Assembly (NCBI RefSeq): GCF_016863195.1
Contig: NZ_BOOK01000007.1
Location: 101,501 to 165,500 of the forward strand
Direction: 5' to 3'
Source: Paraplanobispora takensis
GTDB taxonomy: Bacteria > Actinomycetota > Actinomycetes > Streptosporangiales > Streptosporangiaceae
DNA: 64,000 nucleotides
The notes beneath the pieces were generated by a model. The model searched no databases and was not told where the DNA came from. It worked only from the letters and a program-made list of their open reading frames with translations. The stretch's first letter is position 1. Each line of letters begins with the position of its first letter. Positions 26,754 through 34,496 of the stretch are shown piece by piece. A program made the position numbers and the translations under genes.

Positions 26754-26777
26754 GGTTGAAGCGCTGGAAACGGGCAT
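26754..26777 (+). promoter_or_regulatory. Stress-sigma-like promoter of the carotenoid operon
   Basis: GGTT at 26754-26757, a 14-bp spacer, GGGCAT at 26772-26777, one mismatch from GGGTAT. It shares GGTTGAAGCGC with the promoter at 19305. It lies 61 bp before crtI. A SigB-family factor (CrtS) is known to switch on carotenoid genes in Streptomyces griseus, which makes this plausible. Confidence 0.45.
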
Positions 26778-26838
26778 GATCGCCGCTAGTCGTCCGTGGA
26801 TGGACCGGACTCGCCCGCCGGGCGAGGAGGAGGAGCAC

Positions 26839-28296
26839 ATGAGCCGGACCGTGGTGGTCGGAGCCGGGCTAGCAGGTCTGGCGGCCGCCATGCGGCTGGC
26901 CGCGGCGGGGCGGGAGGTCACCGTCGTCGAGGCCCGGGACGTCCCGGGAGGCTGCTGCGGGACCGCGCGCACGGGGGAGTACCGCTTCGACACCGGCCCC
27001 TCGGTGCTCACCATGCCGGACGTGCTGGCCGAGACCTTCGCCGCGGCGGGCGAGGACATGGAGCGCTGGCTGCCCCTGCGCCGGCTGGACCCGTACTACC
27101 GGCTGCGCTACCACGACGGCTCGCACCTGGACATCGTGCCCGGCGAGGAGGCCATGATCGAGCAGGTGCGCCGGCTGTGCGGGGCGGCGGAGGCCGTACG
27201 CTACCGCCGGTTCCGGGCCAGGCTCGGCGAGCTGTTCGCCGCCGAGTGGGACTCCTTCATCGACCGCGACATGACGCGCCTGCGCGAGCTGGCCCGGCCG
27301 CGCGCGCTGATGCGGCTGGCGGCCCTGGGCGGCTTCCGGCGGCTGGACCGCCTGGTGGGCAGCCACCTGACCGACCACCGGCTGATCAAGGCGCACACCT
27401 TCCAGGCGCTCTACGTCGGGCTGTCACCGCGCACGGCGCTCGGGATCTACGCGGTGATCGCCCACATGGACACCGTCGGCGGCGTCTACTTCCCCCGGCA
27501 CGGCGGCATGCACGCCATTCCGCAGGCGATGGCCGCGGTCGCGGAGAAGGCCGGGGCGCAGATGCGGTACGGCGTGCGCGCGGTGAGGATCGACAAGGAC
27601 GCCTCCGGGGTCGCCGCCGTCCGGCTCGACACCGGGGAACGCCTGGCCGCCCGCGACGTCGTGGTCGCCTGCGACCTCCCGGCGGCCCACGCGGGCCTGC
27701 TGCCCGAGGGCTCGGGCGACTGGCGGCTGCGCCGCCCCCGCTACTCGCCGTCCTGTCTGGTGCTGCACTTCGGCCTCGACCGCAGGCTGGCCGATCAGGC
27801 CCACCACACCCTGCACTTCGGCGGCCGGTGGCATTCCGGCTTCGCCGAGCTGACCTCGGGCAGGCCGCAGTCCGACCCGAACATCCTGGTCACCTACCCG
27901 GAGTCCGACACCGACGCCGCGCCCGCCGGGCACGCCACGCTCACCGCGCTGGAACCCGCCCCCAACCTGGACGGCGGCGACTGGGGGCGGCTGGCCCCCC
28001 GGCTGGAGGAACGCCTGCTGGGCAGGCTCTCCGACCTCGGCTACGGCGACCTGTCGGCCGCTCCCCGGCTCGGCTTCGACCCCCCGGCCTGGGCCCGGCT
28101 CGGGCACTCGGCCGGCACCCCCTTCGCCCTGGACCACCGCTTCCGCCAGACGGCCTGGTTCCGCCCGGCCGGCGCCGCCCGGCGCGTCCCCGGCCTGCAC
28201 TTCGCGGGCATGTACACCGCTCCGGGGGTGGGCGTGCCACCGGTGCTGATCTCGGGCAGGCTGGCCGCCGAGCGCATCCTGAAGGCCGGCCGATGA
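26839..28296 (+). CDS. crtI: Phytoene desaturase (CrtI)
   Basis: 485 residues. The N-terminal dinucleotide fold is VVVGAGLAGLAAAMRL with VVEARDVPGGCCGT. RFDTGPSVLTMPDVL is the CrtI family signature. The C-terminal FAD signature is GLHFAGMYTAPGVGVPPVLISG. It introduces double bonds into phytoene to give lycopene-type acyclic carotenoids, at the membrane. ATG at 26839 follows GAGGAGGAGCAC. Its stop overlaps the crtB start (ATGA). The first of two desaturase-type genes in the cluster; this one is assigned to phytoene because it is coupled to crtB. Confidence 0.92.
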   Translation: MSRTVVVGAGLAGLAAAMRLAAAGREVTVVEARDVPGGCCGTARTGEYRFDTGPSVLTMPDVLAETFAAAGEDMERWLPLRRLDPYYRLRYHDGSHLDIVPGEEAMIEQVRRLCGAAEAVRYRRFRARLGELFAAEWDSFIDRDMTRLRELARPRALMRLAALGGFRRLDRLVGSHLTDHRLIKAHTFQALYVGLSPRTALGIYAVIAHMDTVGGVYFPRHGGMHAIPQAMAAVAEKAGAQMRYGVRAVRIDKDASGVAAVRLDTGERLAARDVVVACDLPAAHAGLLPEGSGDWRLRRPRYSPSCLVLHFGLDRRLADQAHHTLHFGGRWHSGFAELTSGRPQSDPNILVTYPESDTDAAPAGHATLTALEPAPNLDGGDWGRLAPRLEERLLGRLSDLGYGDLSAAPRLGFDPPAWARLGHSAGTPFALDHRFRQTAWFRPAGAARRVPGLHFAGMYTAPGVGVPPVLISGRLAAERILKAGR

Positions 28297-29207
28297 CGAA
28301 CGCACCCGTCTCCCTGACCCGCAGCTACGAGCTGTGCCGGCGCTTCAACGCCCGCCACGGCCGCTCCTACTACCTGGCGACCATGCTGCTGCCCGCCTGG
28401 AAGCGGCCGCACGTGCACGCGCTGTACGGCTTCGCCCGCTACGCCGACGAGATCGTGGACTCCTTCACGATGACCGGGGACCGGGCGGCGGCCCTGGACG
28501 GGCTGCGGAGCCGGCTGGTGACCGCGCTGGCGGGCGGTCCGCCCGGCGACGCCGTACTCCCGGCGTTCGTGCAGACGGTGCGCTCCTTCGGCATCGACCA
28601 CGCCGACATCGAGGCGTTCCTGCGCGCGATGCGGGCCGATCTGACCGTCACCCGCTACGCCACCTACGACGACCTGCTCGGCTACATGGAGGGCTCGGCC
28701 GCGGTCATCGGCACGATGATGCTGCCGGTGCTCGAACCCCTGCCCGGCATGGCCGACCGGGCCCGCGAACCGGCCCGCCAGCTCGGGCTGGCCTTCCAGC
28801 TCACCAACTTCCTGCGCGACGTCGCCGAGGACCTGGCACGCGGCCGGATCTATCTGCCGCTGGCCGACCTGGACCGGTTCGGCGTGGACGTGGCCGACCT
28901 GCGCCGCCCCACGTGCACCCCCGCGCTGCGGGAGCTGCTGGCCTTCGAGGCGGCGCGGGCCCGCGAGCACTACCGGCGGGCACTGGAGGGGATCGACCTG
29001 CTCACCCCCTCCTCGCGGCCGTGCATCCGCGCCGCCTACGGGCTGTACGGGGGCATCCTCGACCGGATCGAGGCCTGCGAGTACGAGGTCCTGCGCAGCC
29101 GGGCCGTCGTGCCCCGCTCCCGGCGGCTGGCCATCTTCACCCGGCACCTGCTCGCGGCGACCGCGGCCGACCGCGCCGAACGCCGGGTGACCGTCGATGT
29201 CCCCTGA
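28293..29207 (+). CDS. crtB: Phytoene synthase (CrtB)
   Basis: 304 residues of the trans-isoprenyl diphosphate head-to-head synthase family. The first Asp-rich site is YADEIVDS (near 50) and the second is DVAEDLARGRIYLPLADLDRFGV. YGFARYADE and LTNFLRDVAEDL are family signatures. It joins two geranylgeranyl diphosphates to phytoene. No crtE (GGPP synthase) is in the window, so the precursor must come from elsewhere. Coupled to crtI; plsX follows 43 bp later on the same strand. Confidence 0.93.
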   Translation: MTNAPVSLTRSYELCRRFNARHGRSYYLATMLLPAWKRPHVHALYGFARYADEIVDSFTMTGDRAAALDGLRSRLVTALAGGPPGDAVLPAFVQTVRSFGIDHADIEAFLRAMRADLTVTRYATYDDLLGYMEGSAAVIGTMMLPVLEPLPGMADRAREPARQLGLAFQLTNFLRDVAEDLARGRIYLPLADLDRFGVDVADLRRPTCTPALRELLAFEAARAREHYRRALEGIDLLTPSSRPCIRAAYGLYGGILDRIEACEYEVLRSRAVVPRSRRLAIFTRHLLAATAADRAERRVTVDVP

Positions 29208-29250
29208 GGCCGCCCCCGCTCCCGTCCACCACCCCTCCGAGGAGGACTCG

Positions 29251-30219
29251 ATGTCAGGACCGGTCGTCGTCGACGCGATGGGCGGGGACCACGGACCGCG
29301 GGAGGTCGTCGCGGGGGCCGTGACGGCCCTGCGGGAGCACGGCGTGCCGGTGCTGCTGGTGGGCCGGGCCGGAGAGGTCCGCCGGGAGCTGGCGCGTCAC
29401 GACGCGGCGGGCGAGATCGACGTGGTGCACGCCGAGGAGGTCGTCCCGATGACCGAACGGGGGTCCGGCGCGATCACCGGGGCCTCCAGCGTCGCGGTGG
29501 GCTGCGGGCTGCTGGCCGAGCGGACCGGCGGGGCCTTCGTGTCGGCGGGGTCCACGGGCGCGGTCGTCTCGTGCGCGGTGCGGAGCGCCGGCCGGGCCGA
29601 GGGCGTGCTGCGGCCCGCGCTGGCCGTGGCGCTGCCCCAGATCACCGGCGGGGCCGCCGTACTGATCGACGCCGGGGCGACCTCCGACCCCACACCCGAG
29701 ATGATCGCCCAGTTCGCGCTGCTGGGCGCCTCCTACGCGCAGCTGGTCCTGGGCGTGCCGGAGCCGAGGGTGGGCCTGCTGTCGATCGGCTCCGAGCCCG
29801 GCAAGGGCAACCGGCTCAGCCGCCGCGCGGAGAGGCTGCTGGCGTCCTCGCCGTTCCGCTTCCACGGTCCCATCGAGGGGCACGACGTGCTGGCGGGCAC
29901 GGTCGACGTGATCGCCACCGACGGGTTCACCGGAAACGTCGTGCTCAAGAACGTCGAGGGCACCGTCCGCACCGTGCTGACCATGATCGCGCAGGCCGGG
30001 ATCGCCGGACCGGAGGCCCTGCGCGAGGTCGCGCGCCGCTATGACCCCGAGACGCACGGCGGTGCCGCGCTGCTGGGCCTGAGCGGCACCGTGGTCGTCG
30101 CGCACGGCTCCTCCCGCGCCCGGACGATCGCCCGGGCCTGCGTGGTGGCGCACGAGCTGGCGGGCGGCGGGGTCGTCTCCCGGGTACGGGACCACCTCGA
30201 GGTGGAGGCGGTCGGATGA
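29251..30219 (+). CDS. plsX: Phosphate acyltransferase PlsX homologue
   Basis: 322 residues. It begins with VVVDAMGGDHGPREVVAGA, and also has SAGSTGAVVSCAV, VLIDAGATSDP, LLSIGSEPGKGN, and TDGFTGNVVLKNVEGT, all PlsX family positions. PlsX makes acyl-phosphate from acyl-ACP for phospholipid synthesis. The normal housekeeping copy sits with rpmF and fabD/acpP-type genes. Here it sits inside a carotenoid cluster with a divergent PlsY homologue, so it may supply acyl-phosphate for acylating a carotenoid glycoside. That is inference. Start at ATG 29251 after CGAGGAGGACTCG; an in-frame start at 29197 would overlap crtB. Confidence 0.88.
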   Translation: MSGPVVVDAMGGDHGPREVVAGAVTALREHGVPVLLVGRAGEVRRELARHDAAGEIDVVHAEEVVPMTERGSGAITGASSVAVGCGLLAERTGGAFVSAGSTGAVVSCAVRSAGRAEGVLRPALAVALPQITGGAAVLIDAGATSDPTPEMIAQFALLGASYAQLVLGVPEPRVGLLSIGSEPGKGNRLSRRAERLLASSPFRFHGPIEGHDVLAGTVDVIATDGFTGNVVLKNVEGTVRTVLTMIAQAGIAGPEALREVARRYDPETHGGAALLGLSGTVVVAHGSSRARTIARACVVAHELAGGGVVSRVRDHLEVEAVG

Positions 30220-30227
30220 CCCGGCGT

Positions 30228-30255
30228 GCCGCCCCCGGCCCCGGCCGGGGGCGGC
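30228..30255. terminator. Hairpin between convergent plsX and crtA
   Basis: A 13-bp perfect stem (GCCGCCCCCGGCC with GGCCGGGGGCGGC) 8 bp after the plsX stop. Downstream, 30275-30330 holds short direct repeats (TCCGGATCCGAG, then runs of GGGCCC). Confidence 0.55.
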
Positions 30256-30338
30256 GGCATGCGGAGCCCGCCCCGCGGTCCGGATCCGAGTCCGGATCCG
30301 AGTCCGGGCCCGGGCCCGGGCCCGGTGGGGGAGCGCGC

Positions 30339-31190
30339 TCAGGCCAGGGGGTCCGCCCCGTTCCAGGTGCCCGCGCTGCCGTACGGGACGAACCTGGCGA
30401 ACAGCTCCTCGGAGTACCAGTCGCCGGAACGGGTCCGTTCGATCACCCGCCGGTGCGCCCCCGCGCGATGGGCGAAGTCCCGCACCGCCGCGGCGTCGCG
30501 CCAGAGCGAGAACGTGGCCTGCCGCGCCAGCGGCCACTCCCCGACGCCGACCGAGGCCAGGCAGCCCTCCTGCTCCCGCAGCAGGGCGTCCACCTCCGGC
30601 ACCGAGCGGTAGAACGCGACCAGCCGCGAGGGCCGGATCGACGCCCTGGTGAGCACCGCCACCGGCCCCGCCTGCCGGAGCCCGGCCGGTCCGGATCCCG
30701 CCCCGGAGCGCGTGCCGGCCTCTCGGCCGGGCTCCCCGGGCCCGTCCCCCCGCCGGGACGCTCCGTCCCCGGTCTCCCCGGTCTCCCCGGCCTTCCCGGC
30801 CTTCCCGGTCTCCGCGGCGTCCGCAGGGTTCGCGGTCTCCGCGAGGGCGAAGGGGTCCACTCCGCCCCAGCGGCCGCGCGAGGCCAGCGGCGCCAGCCGT
30901 ACGTGCCAGGACTCCTGCGCCTCCCGATCCCAGCGCGCCGCGATCGGGGAGCGGGACAGGAAGTCGTCCAGGGCCGGCTCGCCGTCCCACACCGCGAACA
31001 GGGCCCAGCGGCGCAGGTCCGCGCCCAGGCTCATCGAGGCGCCCCGGCCCGAGCCGAGCAGCCGCCAGAACCGCAGTCCCGGCGTGCGCGCCAGCACCGG
31101 CCGGTCGAACGCCATGTACCGCATGGCTCCCAGATCCGCATACCTGACGAGGTGGAACGAGGCTATGGTCCCGGTGCTCGTGGCCGTCAT
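30339..31190 (-). CDS. crtA: Spheroidene monooxygenase-like protein (CrtA)
   Basis: 283 residues. The conserved CrtA regions are [54 protein letters not shown], and near the C-terminus [18 protein letters not shown] and [15 protein letters not shown]. CrtA adds a keto group at C-2 of acyclic carotenoids such as spheroidene or lycopene derivatives. A low-complexity insertion of about 55 residues (Gly/Ala/Glu/Thr/Lys repeats, residues about 125-180) interrupts the domain, and relatives lack it. The ATG at 31190 lies inside the 5' end of the divergent plsY-like gene. Transcribed toward plsX. Confidence 0.85.
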   Translation of the reverse strand: MTATSTGTIASFHLVRYADLGAMRYMAFDRPVLARTPGLRFWRLLGSGRGASMSLGADLRRWALFAVWDGEPALDDFLSRSPIAARWDREAQESWHVRLAPLASRGRWGGVDPFALAETANPADAAETGKAGKAGETGETGDGASRRGDGPGEPGREAGTRSGAGSGPAGLRQAGPVAVLTRASIRPSRLVAFYRSVPEVDALLREQEGCLASVGVGEWPLARQATFSLWRDAAAVRDFAHRAGAHRRVIERTRSGDWYSEELFARFVPYGSAGTWNGADPLA

Positions 31191-31764
31191 CGGCGGCTAC
31201 CTTCTCGGATCCGTGCCGGTGGCGGTGCTCGTCGCCCGCGCGCACGGCTTCGACCCCCGCGCGGTCGGCGACCGCAACCCGGGCTTCTGGAACATGAAGG
31301 AACAGCTCGGCTGGCGCGCCGCCGTGCCGGTCTTCGCGGGTGACACGCTCAAGGGCACGTTCGCCGCGCTGGCGGCCCTGCTGGTGAGCGGCGCGCACAC
31401 CACCGGTTTCGGGGTGGTCACCGGCGACAGCGTCCTGCCGGTGTACCTGGCCACGGCCGCGGCGATGATCGGGCACGCCTGGCCGGTCTTCGCCGGCTTC
31501 CGGGGCGGGCGGTCCATCCTCGCCTTCGTGGGCGGCTTCGCCGTCATCTGCCCGCCCGCGTTCCTGCTGGGCGTGGCCGTCCTGGTGGTGACCGCCCTGG
31601 CCACCCGGTCGTTCGCGATCGGGGCGCGGGCCGGGGTGTTCGGCATCCCCGTCCTGCAGCTGCTGTTCACGCCGGTCGAGTACGTGGCCGGGACCGGGGC
31701 GCTGATGTGCCTCATCGGGCTGCGCTTCGGCCAGGCCGCGCGGGCGGCCCGGAGTCCGTCGTGA
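31165..31764 (+). CDS. Divergent PlsY-family glycerol-3-phosphate-acyltransferase-like membrane protein
   Basis: 199 residues with about five membrane segments in PlsY order. Residues 1-27 align with the PlsY start ([17 protein letters not shown]). The two phosphate-binding loops are altered. The SGN-x-GATN loop is DRNPGFWNM (36-44), and the KGGKGVAT loop is RGGRSILAF (113-121), after the well-kept [10 protein letters not shown]. Typical PlsY enzymes transfer acyl from acyl-phosphate to glycerol-3-phosphate, so loss of these residues implies a different acceptor. In this cluster a carotenoid or carotenoid glycoside is the obvious candidate. The gene overlaps crtA at its start and the glycosyltransferase gene at its end. 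Confidence 0.8.
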   Translation: MVPVLVAVIGGYLLGSVPVAVLVARAHGFDPRAVGDRNPGFWNMKEQLGWRAAVPVFAGDTLKGTFAALAALLVSGAHTTGFGVVTGDSVLPVYLATAAAMIGHAWPVFAGFRGGRSILAFVGGFAVICPPAFLLGVAVLVVTALATRSFAIGARAGVFGIPVLQLLFTPVEYVAGTGALMCLIGLRFGQAARAARSPS

Positions 31765-33001
31765 CCCCGCGGGCGCCGGTCCCGGCGCCCGTCGCGGCAC
31801 CCGGGTAGGTACGGCCCCGCCAGGTGCGCACGGGCCGCAGCGTCGCCTGCGTCAGCCGCAGCGCCGTCAGCGGGTCCAGCAGAGGAGACAGCAGCACGCC
31901 GGGACCGGGCCGGGTGTAGCTGCCGCGCAGCGCCCCGGTCAGCAGCAGCCGTACGGCCAGCAGGGCCAGGTCGAGCCGGGTGGGCCGCCCGGCCGCCAGC
32001 CGCATCACCGGCAGGGCGGCGGCCAGCCAGACCACCGCCAGGTCGGCGGCCTGCCAGCCGGGGGAGGTGACGTCGCGCAGCGGCAGCGACCGCCCCCACT
32101 CCCGCCAGACCTCGGCCGCGGACTCGTGCATGTCGACCTCCAGCAGCCCGCCCGCCTCCAGGAAGCCCACCCGCCAGCCGGCGGCGGCCAGGGATCGGGC
32201 CAGGGCCACGTCGTCGGTCATGTGCCCGCGGATCCGCGCGAACCCGTCGATCTCCAGCATCGCCGTACGCCGGAAGGCCGTGCACTGGCCGTTGGCCACG
32301 GTCCGGTGCGGGACCGGAGGCTTCGCCGGGCCGATCGGCCCGAACCGGTAGACGAGGGTGGCCAGGAACGAGGCGTGCAGCGCCTGCTCGGCGGTCCCGT
32401 CGCAGACGAAGCGCGGCCCCGCGGTGAGCAGGTCGTAGTGCTCCAGCGCGCGGGCCGCGGCCCCGGCCAGGCCGGGCGCCGGGCGCGTGTCGGCGTCCAG
32501 GGTGACCACCACGTCCCCCCGGGCCGCCTCGACCCCCTGGCGCAGCGCCCACTGCTTGCCGACCCAGCCCGGGGGCAGGGGAGCCCCCGTCACGACCTTC
32601 GCCCCCAGCCCGGCGGCCATCCGCCCGGTGCCGTCCGAGGAGCCGTCGTCGACGACGATCACCTCGGCGACGTCCGGGTCGGCCAGCACCGCCGTCAGGC
32701 AGGCCCCGATCCGGTGCTCCTCGTCGCGCGCCGGGATCACCACCGAGATCTCCCCGGTCCCGGCCCCGGCCCTGGTTCCGGCCCCGGCTCCGACCCCCGT
32801 TCCGGCTGCGGTTCCGGAGAACGGAGTCCCGGAGGCCGGGGTTCCGGCGGCGGGGGCCGGGGAGGCCGGAGTCCCGGAGGCCGCGGACAGCGGCGGCAGC
32901 CGGGTGCGCCCGCGCGCCAGCCGTACGGCCACCGCGACGGCCGCGGCGGCCTGCAACGCGGTGAGCGGCCTCACGCGCACCCCCCGGAACCGGCGGTTCA
33001 T
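31712..33001 (-). CDS. GT2 family glycosyltransferase of the carotenoid cluster
   Basis: 429 residues. One membrane segment near the start (about 14-28) is followed by a Gly/Ala/Thr-rich low-complexity stretch (about 38-75). The GT-A domain then reads ISVVIPARDEEHRIGACL, VIVVDDGSSDGTG, VTLDADTRPAPG and NGQCTAFRR, with HMTDDVALARSL as the acceptor-site region. Two or more C-terminal membrane segments follow. It resembles CruC and CrtQ-type enzymes that put a sugar on hydroxylated carotenoids. It would act on the tertiary hydroxyl made by the CruF-like hydratase. The last 53 bp overlap the end of the convergent plsY-like gene. Start at ATG 33001. Confidence 0.85.
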   Translation of the reverse strand: MNRRFRGVRVRPLTALQAAAAVAVAVRLARGRTRLPPLSAASGTPASPAPAAGTPASGTPFSGTAAGTGVGAGAGTRAGAGTGEISVVIPARDEEHRIGACLTAVLADPDVAEVIVVDDGSSDGTGRMAAGLGAKVVTGAPLPPGWVGKQWALRQGVEAARGDVVVTLDADTRPAPGLAGAAARALEHYDLLTAGPRFVCDGTAEQALHASFLATLVYRFGPIGPAKPPVPHRTVANGQCTAFRRTAMLEIDGFARIRGHMTDDVALARSLAAAGWRVGFLEAGGLLEVDMHESAAEVWREWGRSLPLRDVTSPGWQAADLAVVWLAAALPVMRLAAGRPTRLDLALLAVRLLLTGALRGSYTRPGPGVLLSPLLDPLTALRLTQATLRPVRTWRGRTYPGAATGAGTGARGVTTDSGPPARPGRSAAR

Positions 33002-33038
33002 GCGTGCTCCCCGATGTCGGCGGATCGTGACGGGCGGC

Positions 33039-34496
33039 TCATGCGCGTCCTCCGGCGGGCCGGGACCGGCGGGGGAAGTCCTCGGCGACCAGGGAGGCGA
33101 CGATGCGCCCGCCCATCGCCACCAAGGGGAGCCCGCCGCCCGGGTGCACCGAGCCGCCCACCAGGTACAGGCCCCGCCGCGGGCCCCGGTTGCCGGGCCT
33201 GCGGAAGGGGGCCAGCACGCCGTCGTAGGCGCCCCCGTAGATCGACCCGCCCCAGGCGCCGTAGCGGTCGCGCAGGTCGGCGGGGGTGAACAGCTCGACG
33301 AAGCGGAGCCGTCCGGACAGGTCGTGGCCGCGGGAGGCCAGGCGTTCCAGGACGAGGTCCCGGTAGGCCTCAGGGGAGAGCGGCCAGCGTCCGGGGTCCC
33401 GGGACGGGACGTTGACCAGCATCGTCCAGTTCTCGGCGCCCTCGGGGGCCTGCGAGGGGTCGTCGACCGCCGAGCAGCCGATGTAGACCGTCGGGTCCCC
33501 GGGCGGGCGCCGCCGGTCGAAGATGTCGGCGAACTCCCGCTCGTAGTCGGCGGAGAAGACGATCGAGTGGTGGGGCAGGCCCTCGGTCCGCCCCTCCACA
33601 CCCGCCAGCAGCAGGAACGCCGAGGAGGACAGGCCGAGACCGGCGATGCGCCGCAGCCTGCGCCGGTCGGGCAGCAGCCGCCCGTACAGCGCCGCGGCGT
33701 CGGTGTTGGCGATCACGACGTCGGCGTGCTCGCGCTCGCCCGAGGCCAGCCGTACCCCCAGGACCCGGTCGCCGTCGGCGAGCACCTCGGCGACCTCGGA
33801 GCCGGTCACCACCTCCACGCCGGCCTTCTCCAGCAGCACCGCCAGGGCGTCGGCGATGCGCGGCAGCCCGCCCGGCACGTACCAGCCGCCCTCGCCGTGC
33901 TCGATCGCCGGGATGCAGCCCAGCGCGGCCGGCGCCCGGTACGGGCTGGAGCCCGCGTAGGTGGCGTACCGGCCGGCGTACTGGTGCAGGCGCCGGTCGG
34001 TGAAGAAGCGCCGGGCCAGGCCGTGCAGGGTCCGGCCGGGCGCGACCGCCAGCAGGTCGGCCGGGCGGGCCTCGGCCGGGGGGCGGGTCAGCGGTCCGGC
34101 GAAGAAGGTGCGGCGCGAGGCCTCGAAGCAGGTGCGGGCCCAGTCGTGGAAGGCCAGCCAGTTACGGCCCTCGCCCGGCGCCAGGCGGTCCACCTCCTCG
34201 GCCGTCCGTCCGGGGTCGCGGTGGGCGGTGAAGGCCGAGCCGTCGGCGAAGCGGTAGCGGCACAGCTCCCGCAGCTCCACCAGGTCCAGTTCCAGGCCGA
34301 GGTCGGCGAAGACGCCGGGCAGCGTCAGCAGGGAGGGGCCGACGGAGAAGGTGAAGCCGTCACGCCGGTGCTCGGCGAGCTTGCCGCCCAGCCGGGGCAG
34401 GCGCTCGTGCAGGCGCACCAGATGTCCCTCACGGGCCAGCAGCAGCGCGGAGACCATCCCCCCGACGCCGCCCCCGACCACTATCACTTCCGCCAT
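33039..34496 (-). CDS. CrtD/CrtI-type carotenoid desaturase
   Basis: 485 residues. FAD fold at the start: VIVVGGGVGGMVSALLLAREG with RLGGKLAE. FTFSVGPSLLTLPGVF is the family signature. Near the end is GLYLVGGSVHPGGGLPLVAMGG, the CrtD-like form of the C-terminal motif. It shares a fold with the crtI gene at 26.8 kb but is clearly a different paralogue. In clusters with CruF and a glycosyltransferase, CrtD introduces the 3,4 double bond next to the hydroxylated end. The ATG at 34496 overlaps the end of cruF by 13 bp, and the glycosyltransferase starts 37 bp downstream, so the three form an operon. Confidence 0.88.
   Translation of the reverse strand: MAEVIVVGGGVGGMVSALLLAREGHLVRLHERLPRLGGKLAEHRRDGFTFSVGPSLLTLPGVFADLGLELDLVELRELCRYRFADGSAFTAHRDPGRTAEEVDRLAPGEGRNWLAFHDWARTCFEASRRTFFAGPLTRPPAEARPADLLAVAPGRTLHGLARRFFTDRRLHQYAGRYATYAGSSPYRAPAALGCIPAIEHGEGGWYVPGGLPRIADALAVLLEKAGVEVVTGSEVAEVLADGDRVLGVRLASGEREHADVVIANTDAAALYGRLLPDRRRLRRIAGLGLSSSAFLLLAGVEGRTEGLPHHSIVFSADYEREFADIFDRRRPPGDPTVYIGCSAVDDPSQAPEGAENWTMLVNVPSRDPGRWPLSPEAYRDLVLERLASRGHDLSGRLRFVELFTPADLRDRYGAWGGSIYGGAYDGVLAPFRRPGNRGPRRGLYLVGGSVHPGGGLPLVAMGGRIVASLVAEDFPRRSRPAGGRA

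Noticed and set aside
29254..31800. An 848-codon minus-strand frame across plsX, crtA and plsY-like genes
   Set aside because: It overlaps three genes and reads as His/Arg/Gly-rich noise. The crtA motifs lie in a different minus-strand frame.
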